From Allobosea sp. TND4EK4 (GTDB lineage Bacteria > Pseudomonadota > Alphaproteobacteria > Rhizobiales > Beijerinckiaceae): a DNA stretch of 64,000 bases. The notes beneath the pieces were generated by a model. The model saw only the letters and a list, made by a program, of their open reading frames with translations. It was not told where the DNA came from and did not search any database. The DNA is taken from positions 61,960 through 125,959 of the forward strand of contig NZ_FTMO01000009.1 of the NCBI RefSeq assembly GCF_900156025.1. The letters run 5' to 3'. A program made the translations under genes and the position numbers. Positions 9,107-17,619 of the stretch are shown here, piece after piece (position 1 is the stretch's first letter; each line of letters begins with the position of its first letter).

Positions 9107-10660
9107 GTGCCGATGTTTCGAAAGATGGTCTGGGGAGGGGCGCTCGCCGCGCTCACGCTAAGTGCGCCGGCGCAGGCGGCGACCGCTCTGCGCGTGCAGT
9201 TGCCGGCAGATATCCGCTCGATCGATCCGGGCGTGAACCGCGACCACAACACTGACGGCGTGGTGCTGCACATGGTCGAAGGGCTGGTCGCCTATGGCGA
9301 GGACGCCGCGCCCAAGCCGCTGCTTGCGGAAAAGGTCGATATCGCGCCGGACGGCAAGCGCTACACCTTCACACTGCGCAAGGGCGTTAAGTTCCACAAC
9401 GGCGCCGAACTGACGTCCCAGGACGTCGTCTGGAGCTGGAACCGCTACATGGACCCGAAGACGGATTGGCGCTGCCTGTCCGAGTTCGACGGCCGCGGGC
9501 AGGTCAAGGTGCTGGGCGTGACCGCGCCCGATTCGTTGACGGTCGTGTTCGAGCTCGACCGGCCGAGCGCGCTGTTCCTGACCTCGCTGGCGCGCACCGA
9601 CTGCGCGATGGCCGGCATCCTCCACAAATCCTCCGTGAAGGCGGACGGGTCCTTCGACAGGCCGGTCGGAACCGGCCCGTTCAAGCTCGGGGAGTGGAAG
9701 CGGGGCGAATTCATCCGGCTGGAGCGCTTCGCCGGTTACACGGCGCTTCCCGGCAAGCGCGACGGCTTCACGGGCGCCAAGCGGCCGCTGGTGGACGAGG
9801 TCCGCTTCGTCGTGATCCCGGACAGCGCCACCGCCAAGGCGGCGCTCGTCAGCGGCGACATCGACGTCGTGCCGGATGTCGCCAATGCCGATGTCGCCGA
9901 GCTGAAGGGCAATGACCGCGTCAAGCTGTCCGTCGTTTCGCATATGGGCCTCGTCGGGCTGATCATGCAGACGCGCGATCCGGTCCTGGCCAACCCAAAG
10001 CTGCGCCGCGCCATCGCCGCGGCGATCGACAAGCCCGAACTCGTTGGCTCGGTCACGGACGGGCTGGGGCAGCCGAACGGCTCGGTCGTGCCGAGCCTCT
10101 CGGCCTATCACGGCAAGGTGCAGGACGAGGATGTCGCCTACGATCCCGCCGCCGCCAGGACGCTGCTCGCCGAGGCCGGATACAAGGGCGAAAAGATCAC
10201 CATGCTGGCCAACAAGCGCTACCCGCAGAGCTTCAACGCGGCGGTGGTCGCCCAGCAGATGCTGCAGGCGGTGGGCCTCAAGGTCGAGATCGAGGTGCTG
10301 GAATGGGCGACGCAGCTCGACCGCTACAGCAAGGGCAGCTACCAGATCCAGGCCTTCCCCTATTCCGGCCGGATGGACCCGGCCTTGTCCTTCGAATCGA
10401 TCACCGGACCCAAGGACAAGCAGCCGCGCAAGCTCTGGGACAACCCCGAAGCGCAGGCGCTGCTGGAGAAATCCATGGTGATCGCCGATCCCGCCCAGCG
10501 GCAGGCGATCTTCGACGACCTCCACCGCCGCTTCCTGGCCGAGATGCCGATGGTGATGCTCTATAACGGCATCGCCGGCGGCGCGAGCGGGCGCAGGGTC
10601 GCGGGCTATGCCTCCTCGCTGACCTCGCTGCCGCGGCTGTGGGAGGTCTCGGTTGACTAG
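9107..10660 (+). CDS. Peptide/opine-type ABC substrate-binding protein (SBP_bac_5), copy 1
   Basis: Periplasmic solute-binding protein of the DppA/OppA family, 517 residues. A Sec signal peptide ends APAQA before ATALRVQ. The body has family landmarks: NTDGVVLHMVEGLVAY, LRKGVKFHNGAELTSQDVVWS, and PVGTGPFKLGEWKRGEF. The start is GTG 9107, about six bases behind AGAGGGG; ATG 9113 is an alternative. It is closely similar along its whole length to the product at 12371-13915, so the pair arose by duplication. No permease directly follows it; it likely shares the transporter encoded at 14006-17519. Confidence 0.92.
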   Translation: MPMFRKMVWGGALAALTLSAPAQAATALRVQLPADIRSIDPGVNRDHNTDGVVLHMVEGLVAYGEDAAPKPLLAEKVDIAPDGKRYTFTLRKGVKFHNGAELTSQDVVWSWNRYMDPKTDWRCLSEFDGRGQVKVLGVTAPDSLTVVFELDRPSALFLTSLARTDCAMAGILHKSSVKADGSFDRPVGTGPFKLGEWKRGEFIRLERFAGYTALPGKRDGFTGAKRPLVDEVRFVVIPDSATAKAALVSGDIDVVPDVANADVAELKGNDRVKLSVVSHMGLVGLIMQTRDPVLANPKLRRAIAAAIDKPELVGSVTDGLGQPNGSVVPSLSAYHGKVQDEDVAYDPAAARTLLAEAGYKGEKITMLANKRYPQSFNAAVVAQQMLQAVGLKVEIEVLEWATQLDRYSKGSYQIQAFPYSGRMDPALSFESITGPKDKQPRKLWDNPEAQALLEKSMVIADPAQRQAIFDDLHRRFLAEMPMVMLYNGIAGGASGRRVAGYASSLTSLPRLWEVSVD

Positions 10661-10665
10661 CACCG

Positions 10666-10697
10666 GACACCCTGCGGCCTCGGCCCTATGGGGTGTC
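10666..10697. terminator. Possible bidirectional terminator hairpin
   Basis: GACACCC and GGGTGTC pair across an 18-base GC-rich loop and are followed by TTT on the plus strand. It lies immediately behind the stop of the binding-protein gene and overlaps the 3' end of the convergent GntR gene. The T run is short, so efficiency is uncertain. Confidence 0.4.
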
Positions 10698-11327
10698 TTT
10701 CTGGATATGGCTTTCGATCAGGGCCGCCAGCCGCGCGGGGTCGCGCTGCCTCAGCGCCTCGACCATCTCGTAATGGTCGCTCTCGCTGCGAAGCAGGGAT
10801 TCGTGCGAGGCCCAGACCGACAGCGGAGCACCCCTGGCCCGGTCGCGCAGGCTCCAGATCAGCTCTTCCAGGATCGGGTTGCCGCACAGCCTGTAGAGCA
10901 ACTGGTGAAACTCGCGGTTGACGCGGCTCTGGTCGGCGCGGGTTCCCCGGCGCACTGTCTGGCCGAACTCCGCCGCCATGGCCGAAAGCCTGGCGAGGCT
11001 CGGTTCGTCGAGATTCGCGACGATGCCGGAGGCGGTCGCGCGCTCCAGGATCACGCGCGCGGCCTTGATCGCCCGCAAGGTCTCGAGATCCGTCTCGGCG
11101 ACGCGATAGCCCCGGTTCCGGACATGCTCGATCGCATGACGGAGCACCAGTTCCTCCAGCGCGGCGCGCACGTCGAAGCGCGTCGCCGCGAAGCGCTGCT
11201 CGAGATCGATCTGTCGCAGCCACTCGCCGGGGCGATAGGAGCCCTCGCTGATCGCCGTCCAGATTTCCTGGGCGAGGGCGCGCTTCGGGCTCGGGGCCGG
11301 CGTAGCAGGGGGCTGGGGCAACGTCAT
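10686..11327 (-). CDS. GntR-family regulator, FCD subfamily
   Basis: Regulator of 213 residues. The N-terminal winged helix (residues about 15-75) contains IDLEQRFAATRFDVRAALEELV, and the rest is an FCD-like helical domain with NREFHQLLYRLCGNP and a late ESDHYEMVEAL that carry the usual ligand or metal residues. FCD proteins usually repress nearby catabolic or uptake genes until a small organic acid binds. The gene diverges from the alpha/beta hydrolase and second binding-protein operon, with a perfect palindrome between them (11406-11424), so it is the probable local repressor. Confidence 0.88.
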   Translation of the reverse strand: MTLPQPPATPAPSPKRALAQEIWTAISEGSYRPGEWLRQIDLEQRFAATRFDVRAALEELVLRHAIEHVRNRGYRVAETDLETLRAIKAARVILERATASGIVANLDEPSLARLSAMAAEFGQTVRRGTRADQSRVNREFHQLLYRLCGNPILEELIWSLRDRARGAPLSVWASHESLLRSESDHYEMVEALRQRDPARLAALIESHIQKDTP

Positions 11328-11405
11328 GCGGCCTCTCTAGCGCGCTTTTGGCCGGCCCGGAATGGGCTGAAGGAGGCGGGTCCGACGAGCGCTTGCGCCC
11401 TGCAG

Positions 11406-11424
11406 AATACAATGCCATTGTATT
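11406..11424. promoter_or_regulatory. Candidate GntR operator (19-bp perfect palindrome)
   Basis: AATACAAT and ATTGTATT are exact reverse complements around the spacer GCC. Just beyond lies TTGGCGCCAA (11423-11432), also a palindrome, and the octamer CGCCAATT occurs twice 12 bases apart (11427 and 11439). The cluster sits between a GntR gene and the operon starting at 11464. Arms of the form ATACRAT recur at 28258-28286 upstream of another GntR gene. Confidence 0.65.
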
Positions 11425-11463
11425 GGCGCCAATTTATTCGCCAATTATGAGAGAGGCCAGGTT

Positions 11464-12345
11464 ATGGCGACTTCGACGACCGCCGCGACCAGCGAGCAGG
11501 ACCAGCGCGGGCGGGCGCTCTACGACCTCGACCGCACCACCGTCTTCGCCAGCAAGGCCGATCCGCGCTTTGCTTATTGCCTCTACGTGCCGCCGGATCT
11601 CGCCGAGCGCGACGAGAAGCCGGAGTTGATCGTGGCCATGCACGGCACCGGCCGCGGCTTCATCGGCTATCGCGACGCCTTCGCCGAGTTCGCCCGCTGG
11701 CACAATTGCATCGTGCTCGCGCCGCTGTTTCCGGTCGGGGTCTGCGGCGATGGCTATCGCGACGGCTTCAAATACATGCGCGAAGGCTCGATCCGCTACG
11801 ACGAGGCCCTGCTGGCAATGGTCGACGAGGTCGGGGCGCGCTACGGGCTCGACTTCCACCGCTTCGGCCTGTTCGGCTATTCCGGCGGCGGCCATTTCAC
11901 CCACCGTTTCATGCTGCTGAACCCCAAGCGGCTCTGGGCGGCCTCGATCGGTGCGCCTGGCTCGGTCACGCTGCTCGACCCAAGCCGTGACTGGTGGGTC
12001 GGGACCCGCAACCTGCATGCGCTCTTCGGCGTGGAGCCCGATCTGCCGGCCATGCGCGAGGTGGCGGTGCAGATGATCGTCGGCGCGGCCGATCTCGACA
12101 CCTGGGAGATCACCCATCGCGAGGGTGGCCGCAACTGGATGCCCGGCGCCAACGATGCCGGTCGCACGCGGCCCGAGCGGCTCGCCGCCTTGCGCGATTC
12201 CTTCGCCGCCGCCGGCATCGCGGTGCGCTTCGAGCTGGTGCCGAACATGGCGCATGACGGGATCCGCGCGGTGCCGCGGGTCCAGGACTTCTTCGCCGAC
12301 ATCCTGGCGCGCCGACGCGGCTCCGCTGCCGCGTGCGCCGCCTGA
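11464..12345 (+). CDS. Alpha/beta hydrolase
   Basis: Soluble hydrolase of 293 residues with no signal peptide. The oxyanion region reads AMHGTGRG at about 59-66, the nucleophile elbow is GYSGGG with Ser140, and a histidine in NMAHDG near residue 266 can complete the triad. The acid is not certain. The fold resembles PHB-depolymerase/LpqC-type esterases and dienelactone-hydrolase relatives. It is the first gene of the operon with the second binding protein 25 bases downstream, so it probably acts on the imported compound (ester or amide). The exact reaction is unknown. Confidence 0.8.
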   Translation: MATSTTAATSEQDQRGRALYDLDRTTVFASKADPRFAYCLYVPPDLAERDEKPELIVAMHGTGRGFIGYRDAFAEFARWHNCIVLAPLFPVGVCGDGYRDGFKYMREGSIRYDEALLAMVDEVGARYGLDFHRFGLFGYSGGGHFTHRFMLLNPKRLWAASIGAPGSVTLLDPSRDWWVGTRNLHALFGVEPDLPAMREVAVQMIVGAADLDTWEITHREGGRNWMPGANDAGRTRPERLAALRDSFAAAGIAVRFELVPNMAHDGIRAVPRVQDFFADILARRRGSAAACAA

Positions 12346-12370
12346 CGACGACCATTTGAAGGGAACGAGC

Positions 12371-13915
12371 ATGATCCGCATCGCGACATCCGCCCTCGTC
12401 CTGGCTCTGCTCGGCGCGACGGCGCAGGCGCAGACTGTGAACGTGGCGCTCAATGCCGACATCCGCAGCACCAATCCGGGCGTCAACCGGGACGACAACA
12501 CCGATGCGGTGGTGTTGCACATGGTCGAGGGGCTCGTCGGCTATCGCGAAAACGGCGCCGTCGCGCCGCTGCTGGCCGAGAAGATCGACCTTTCGTCGGA
12601 CGGGCTGACCTACACCTTCCATCTGCGCAAGGGCGTGAAGTTCCACAACGGCGCCGAGATGAGTTCGGCAGACGTATTGTGGAGCTGGAAGCGCTATATG
12701 GACGCCAAGACCGACTGGCGTTGCCGACCGGAATTCGATGGCCGCATCGGCCTCAAGGTGACCGAGGTCGCGGCGCCCGATCCGGCAACCTTCGTGATGA
12801 AGCTGGAGAAGCCGAGCGCGCTCTTCCTCGACACCATGGCCCGGACCGATTGCGCGATGGTCGCGGTCCTCCACAGGGATTCGATCAAGCCCGATGGCAG
12901 CTGGGACAAGCCGATCGGCACAGGCCCGTTCCAGCTCGCCGACTGGCGCCGCGGCGAGTATGTGCTGCTGAAGCGGTTCGACGGCTATGTTTCTCCGCCG
13001 GGCGACAGGCGCGACGGCTATGTCGGCTCCAAGCGCGCGCTCGTCTCCGAGGTCAAGTTCCTGGCGATCGCGGATGGCGCCACCGTCAAGGCCGGGCTGG
13101 TCTCGGGGGCGCTGGATGTCGCCGATATTCCCGACGAGGAAGTCGCGGAGATGAAGAAGGCCGGAACCGTGCAGGTTCTGGCGGCGCCCAGCGCGACCAA
13201 GCACGCCTTGCTTCTCCAGACACGCGACCCGCTGCTGTCCGACGTCAGGATGCGGCAGGCCATCGCCTCCGCGCTCGATATCGACGAGATCGTGGGCGCC
13301 GCTTCGAACGGCCTCGGCCAGGTCAACAACTCGGCCGTCTACATCACCTCGCCGTTCCACGATGCGGTGCAGAAGAAGCGCTACGCGCATGACCCTGCAC
13401 GGACGAAGAAGCTGCTGGCGGAGGCGGGTTACAAGGGCGAGACGATCAAGCTGATCGCCAACAAGCGCTCGACCGTTCCCAGCTATCCGGTGGCGATCAT
13501 GGCGCAGGCCATGCTCCAGGCCGCCGGCATCAAGTCCGAGATCGAGATCCTGGAATGGGCCACCCAGCTCGACCGCTACTCGAAGGGCAATTTCCAGATG
13601 ATGTCCTTCAGCTATTCCGCCCGCCTCGATCCGGCCCAGAGCTACAACCAGTTCACCGGCCCGAAGGACAAGATGCCGTCCAAGGTCTGGGACAGCCGCG
13701 AGGCCGACGCCCTGATCGAGAAGGCGACGCTGATCAGCGACGAGGCCGAGCGCCGGGCGATCTTCGACCAGTTGCATACGATGATGCTGGCCGATGCGCC
13801 GCTGGTCTTCCTCTACAACCAGGTCGACACGGCCGCCGTCGCGAAGCGCATCCAGGGCTTCGCACCATGGGTCGCCTCGAAGCCCCGCCTTTGGGAGGTC
13901 AGTGTCGCGAAGTGA
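12371..13915 (+). CDS. Peptide/opine-type ABC substrate-binding protein (SBP_bac_5), copy 2
   Basis: Periplasmic binding protein of 514 residues. The signal peptide MIRIATSALVLALLGATAQA is followed by QTVNVAL. It matches copy 1 (9107-10660) nearly block for block: MVEGLVGYRENGA, LRKGVKFHNGAEMSSADVLWSW, and the distinctive KTDWRCRPEFDGR stretch. It is followed, after a 44-base perfect palindrome, by the two permease genes and the fused ATPase, so this is the resident binding protein of that transporter. The start is ATG 12371, although the frame stays open upstream inside the hydrolase gene. Confidence 0.93.
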   Translation: MIRIATSALVLALLGATAQAQTVNVALNADIRSTNPGVNRDDNTDAVVLHMVEGLVGYRENGAVAPLLAEKIDLSSDGLTYTFHLRKGVKFHNGAEMSSADVLWSWKRYMDAKTDWRCRPEFDGRIGLKVTEVAAPDPATFVMKLEKPSALFLDTMARTDCAMVAVLHRDSIKPDGSWDKPIGTGPFQLADWRRGEYVLLKRFDGYVSPPGDRRDGYVGSKRALVSEVKFLAIADGATVKAGLVSGALDVADIPDEEVAEMKKAGTVQVLAAPSATKHALLLQTRDPLLSDVRMRQAIASALDIDEIVGAASNGLGQVNNSAVYITSPFHDAVQKKRYAHDPARTKKLLAEAGYKGETIKLIANKRSTVPSYPVAIMAQAMLQAAGIKSEIEILEWATQLDRYSKGNFQMMSFSYSARLDPAQSYNQFTGPKDKMPSKVWDSREADALIEKATLISDEAERRAIFDQLHTMMLADAPLVFLYNQVDTAAVAKRIQGFAPWVASKPRLWEVSVAK

Positions 13916-13937
13916 TTTCGCGGCACGACAGACATCG

Positions 13938-13981
13938 GCTCGGTCACCCGCGCATCCGGCCGGATGCGCGGGTGACCGAGC
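13938..13981. repeat. 44-bp perfect palindrome behind the binding-protein gene
   Basis: Two exact 22-base arms meet with no spacer; the left arm begins GCTCGGTCACCC and the right arm ends GGGTGACCGAGC. In RNA this gives a very stable hairpin with no T run after it. It lies 22 bases behind the stop of the binding-protein gene and 24 bases before the permease start, a position where such hairpins can stabilise the binding-protein mRNA or limit read-through. Confidence 0.85.
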
Positions 13982-14005
13982 GGCATCGGGCTTGGGAGGG
14001 CTTTG

Positions 14006-14950
14006 ATGTTTCGTTTTGCCTTGACGCGGATCGGGATGGCCTTGCCGACGCTGCTGATCGTCGCGGTATCGGTATTCGTGCTGATCCGGCTGATCCCGGG
14101 CGACCCTGCCCAGCTCATGCTGGGGGATCTGGCGACGCCGGCGAGCCTTGCTGACCTGCGCGCCCGGCTGGGACTCGACCAGTCGCTGCCGGCGCAGTTC
14201 GGGATCTGGATCGGCAATGTGCTGACCGGGGATTTCGGCCAGTCGATCTCGTCGCAGCAGGCGGTGCTGCCGCTGATCCTGCAGCGCTTCGCCGTCAGCG
14301 CGCAGATCGTGCTGGTGGCGGTGCTGCTGGCGAGCCTCGTCGCCGTGCCGGCCGGCGTCATCGCCGCCTGGAAGCAGGATTCGGCTCTCGACCTCGGCCT
14401 CGTCGCCACCGCAACGCTGCTGCTCTCGGTTCCCACCTTCTGGCTCGGCCTCCTGCTGCTGCTGTTCTTCGGGCTCAAGCTCGGCTGGCTGCCGGTCGTC
14501 GGCTATGTCTCGATCGCCGAGAACCCCTTGGCCGGCGTGCTTTACCTCGTGATGCCGATCCTGACGCTGTTCCTGCATGAGATCGGCGTGATCCTGCGCA
14601 TGGCGCGCGCCTCGACGCTGGAGGTGCTGCGGCTCGACTACATCACCCATGCCCGCGCCAAGGGCCTCTCGGAGGGCGCCGTGCTCTGGCGCCACGCCTT
14701 CAAGAACGCCTTCGGCCCGACCTGGACGCTGATCGGCCTCGTGCTCGGCAATCTGCTCGGAGGCATCGCGGTGGTCGAGACGGTCTTCACCATCCCCGGT
14801 CTCGGGCGCCTTCTGGTCGATGCCATTTTCGCCCGCGACTACCCCGTGATTCAGGGCTGCATGCTCTTCATCGCCTTCACCTATGTGCTGGTGAACCTCG
14901 TCATCGACCTCTGCTACCCGGTCTTCGACCCAAGGGTGACCGCCCAATGA
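14006..14950 (+). CDS. DppB-type ABC permease
   Basis: Inner-membrane permease of the peptide/nickel/opine (PepT) importer family, 314 residues. It starts MFRFALTRIGMALPTLLIVA with the first transmembrane helix, keeps the RLIPGDPAQLML periplasmic segment, and has the EAA coupling loop YITHARAKGLSEGAVLWRH before FTIPGLGRLL. ATG 14006 has GGGAGGG six bases upstream; the TTG just before it is less likely. The stop overlaps the start of the next permease (ATGA), so the two are translationally coupled. Confidence 0.93.
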   Translation: MFRFALTRIGMALPTLLIVAVSVFVLIRLIPGDPAQLMLGDLATPASLADLRARLGLDQSLPAQFGIWIGNVLTGDFGQSISSQQAVLPLILQRFAVSAQIVLVAVLLASLVAVPAGVIAAWKQDSALDLGLVATATLLLSVPTFWLGLLLLLFFGLKLGWLPVVGYVSIAENPLAGVLYLVMPILTLFLHEIGVILRMARASTLEVLRLDYITHARAKGLSEGAVLWRHAFKNAFGPTWTLIGLVLGNLLGGIAVVETVFTIPGLGRLLVDAIFARDYPVIQGCMLFIAFTYVLVNLVIDLCYPVFDPRVTAQ

Positions 14951-15819
14951 GCAGCGACAGCACCATGGGCACCGGCGCCTCCGTGAAAAAACCCAGCCGC
15001 ACGAAGCTCCCGGCTCCCAACGCGATCGTCGGCGGCACGCTGATCGGCATCCTTCTGCTCGCCGCCGGCACCGGCGCGCTGTGGACGCCCTACGACCCGC
15101 TGAAGCTCTCCTTCCGCGAGAAGCTCGCGGCACCCTCGGCCCTGCACTGGCTCGGCACCGACGAGTTCGGCCGGGACGTGCTCTCGCGCCTGATGGCGGG
15201 CGCGGCGACCTCGGTCTGGATCAGCATCCTCACCGTGACGCTCGCCGTGGTGGCCGGCACGCTGATCGGCCTGTTCTCCGGCTATATGCGCGGCTGGACC
15301 GACCGCATCATCATGGCCTTCAACGATGCGCTGCTCGCCTTCCCCGGCATCCTGCTGGCGCTCGGCCTGCTCGCGGTGGTCGGGGCCAACAAATACGGCA
15401 TCATCGTAGCCCTGGGCATCGCCTATACGCCGTCCGTCGCCCGCGTCGTGCGCGGCACGGTGCTCTCGCTGCGCGAGCGGGAGTTCATCGCCGCCTCGCG
15501 GGTGATGGGCAATTCCGAGGCCTTCACCATGGTCCGGCACATCCTGCCGAACTGCATCGCGCCGCTGACCGTGCTCGCGACCTCGATGTTCGGCTATGTC
15601 CTGCTGGCGGAGAGCGCGCTCTCCTTCCTGGGGCTGGGCGTGCCGCCGCCGGCCCCGACCTGGGGCAACATGCTTGCGGGCTCCCGGCCCTATATCGGCC
15701 AGGCCGTCTGGCTCGGCATCTTCCCGGGCCTCGCGATCTCGCTGACGCTGCTCGGCATCAACCTGCTCGGCGATGCCGTGCGCGACAGGCTCGACCCACG
15801 GATGAGGGGCTCGCGATGA
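14947..15819 (+). CDS. DppC-type ABC permease
   Basis: Second permease of the importer, 290 residues. It has a cytoplasmic N-terminus, the conserved LGTDEFGRDVLSRLMAG motif at about 53-69, five to six further helices, the EAA loop EFIAASRVMGNSEAFTMVRH, and the typical end LLGDAVRDRLDPRMRG. It starts inside the stop of the DppB-type gene and its own stop overlaps the start of the ATPase gene (ATGA at 15816). It forms a heterodimer channel with the 14006-14950 product. Confidence 0.93.
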   Translation: MSSDSTMGTGASVKKPSRTKLPAPNAIVGGTLIGILLLAAGTGALWTPYDPLKLSFREKLAAPSALHWLGTDEFGRDVLSRLMAGAATSVWISILTVTLAVVAGTLIGLFSGYMRGWTDRIIMAFNDALLAFPGILLALGLLAVVGANKYGIIVALGIAYTPSVARVVRGTVLSLREREFIAASRVMGNSEAFTMVRHILPNCIAPLTVLATSMFGYVLLAESALSFLGLGVPPPAPTWGNMLAGSRPYIGQAVWLGIFPGLAISLTLLGINLLGDAVRDRLDPRMRGSR

Positions 15820-17519
15820 CAAGAGCGCTCTCAAGCGAAGCGGGCATCGTCTCGCGCGAAGAAGATGTGTCGACCAAGGCCGCCGCAGCTGCGCTCCTCG
15901 ATGTGGCCGGCCTGACGCTCAGGATCGGCGGGACCGGCCGCACGGTCGTCGCCGACGTCTCCTTCCAGGTCTTTCCGGGCGAGATCGTCGGCATCGTCGG
16001 CGAATCCGGCTCGGGCAAGACGCTGGCGGCGCGTGCCGTGATGGGCTTCATCCCGCCGGCGGTCAGGCTGGAGGGCGGCACGATCCGCTTCGAAGGCCAG
16101 GACGTGATGGCGATGTCCGCCAAGGACCTGCGCGCCATGCGCGGCGCCAAGGTCGGCATGGTCTTCCAGGAGCCGATGACCTCGCTCAACCCCTCGATGC
16201 TGATCGGGCGCCAGCTCGACGAGGGGCTGGCGCTGCACCGCAAGCTCGACGCGTCCCAGCGCCGGGCGCTGATCCTCGACATGCTCCGCAGCGTCGGCCT
16301 GCGCGATCCGGAAGGCGCGCTCAGCGCCTATCCGCACCAGTTCTCGGGCGGCATGCGCCAGCGCATCATGCTGGCCTCGGTGATGCTGCTGAAGCCCGCG
16401 CTGCTGCTGGCCGACGAGCCGACCACCGCGCTCGACGCCGTGGTCCAGCGCGACGTCATGGAGCTGATGGTCGAGCTGACCAAGGCCAACGATACCGCCG
16501 TGCTGCTGATCTCGCACGATCTCGGCATGGTCGCGCGCTATTGCAGCCGCATCGTCGTGATGTGCCAGGGCGAGGTCGTCGAGCAGGGCAAGGCCGAGGA
16601 CATCCTCGCCCGGCCGCGGCACGCCTACACCCGCAAGCTGCTCTCGGCGATGCCGCATCGCCTGCCGGCGCGCTTCCTGCCGGAGGCGAGGACGCCGATC
16701 GTCGCGGTGCGCGACCTCGTCGTCGACTATCCCGGCCGGCAGGGCTTCTTCCGCAAGGGCGAGGCCAAGCGCGCGCTGCACGGCATCAGCCTCGAGGTGC
16801 AGCCGGGCGAGGTCGTCGCGGTGGTGGGCGGCTCGGGCTCGGGCAAGACCACCCTCGGCCAGTCGATCGCGGGCCTCGTCAAGCCGACCGGTGGCGAAAT
16901 CCGCTTCAACGGCAACCCGATCACCAAAAGCGCAACCGCCTGGTGGGACTACCGGCTGAACTGCCAGATGGTGTTCCAGGACCCTTACTCGTCGCTCGAT
17001 CCGCGCATGACGATCGGCCAGCTCGTGGCTGAACCCTTGCGGCTGGTCACCGACATGAGCCCGGGCGACAGTAAGGCCCGCGTCGCCGAGGTTCTCGCCG
17101 AGGTGGGCTTAGGCGACGGCTTCGCCGCGCGCTATCCGCACGAGCTTTCCGGCGGCCAGCGCCAGCGCGTCGCGATCGCCCGCGCCGTCGTGCGCCGCCC
17201 GAGCTTCGTCATCGCCGACGAGCCCGTCTCGGCGCTGGACGTCACCGTGCGCGCCCAGGTGCTGGAGCTCTTCGACGACCTCCAGAAGAAACACGGCTTC
17301 TCCTGCCTGTTCATCAGCCATGATCTCGGCGTCGTCGAGCAGATCGCCGACCGGGTCGTCGTCATGAACGAGGGCCGCATCGTCGAGGAAGGCCCGCGCG
17401 ACGACATCTTCGACAACCCGCAGCACGCCTATACGAAGACATTGCTCTCGGCCGTGCCGGGCCTCGAATCGACCGAAGGCGGCGGGGTCAGATTGTTCTG
17501 GAGGAAGGACAAGGCATGA
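15816..17519 (+). CDS. Fused DppD-DppF-type ABC ATPase
   Basis: A single 567-residue protein carrying both nucleotide-binding domains of a Dpp-type importer. Domain 1 has Walker A GESGSGKT near residues 62-69, signature SGGMRQR and Walker B LLLADEPTTALD. Domain 2 has GGSGSGKTT, LSGGQRQR and FVIADEPVSALD. It is the last gene of the cluster and energises the permeases just upstream. The second Dpp cluster in this window uses two separate ATPases, so the fusion is a real difference. ATG 15816 overlaps the previous stop. Confidence 0.94.
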   Translation: MTRALSSEAGIVSREEDVSTKAAAAALLDVAGLTLRIGGTGRTVVADVSFQVFPGEIVGIVGESGSGKTLAARAVMGFIPPAVRLEGGTIRFEGQDVMAMSAKDLRAMRGAKVGMVFQEPMTSLNPSMLIGRQLDEGLALHRKLDASQRRALILDMLRSVGLRDPEGALSAYPHQFSGGMRQRIMLASVMLLKPALLLADEPTTALDAVVQRDVMELMVELTKANDTAVLLISHDLGMVARYCSRIVVMCQGEVVEQGKAEDILARPRHAYTRKLLSAMPHRLPARFLPEARTPIVAVRDLVVDYPGRQGFFRKGEAKRALHGISLEVQPGEVVAVVGGSGSGKTTLGQSIAGLVKPTGGEIRFNGNPITKSATAWWDYRLNCQMVFQDPYSSLDPRMTIGQLVAEPLRLVTDMSPGDSKARVAEVLAEVGLGDGFAARYPHELSGGQRQRVAIARAVVRRPSFVIADEPVSALDVTVRAQVLELFDDLQKKHGFSCLFISHDLGVVEQIADRVVVMNEGRIVEEGPRDDIFDNPQHAYTKTLLSAVPGLESTEGGGVRLFWRKDKA

Positions 17520-17619
17520 CGCTTTCCCCCCGGCTCTGCGGCACAGGCGGAACCGTGGCGTGATCCCGGCTCCGTCCCCGGGCTGAGAGCAATCAGCGTC
17601 CGCTCGCGGCCGGGCCTCC

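Noticed and set aside
13938..13981. The 44-bp palindrome as a Rho-independent terminator
   Set aside because: No T run follows and the downstream permease, permease and ATPase genes have no other evident promoter; a processing or stabilising hairpin within the operon is more likely.
12110..15133. Open frame of about 1000 codons on the minus strand opposite the second binding protein and DppB-type permease
   Set aside because: Low-complexity Arg/Asp/Gly/Leu composition with no motif; the plus-strand genes have full family support and tight operon spacing.
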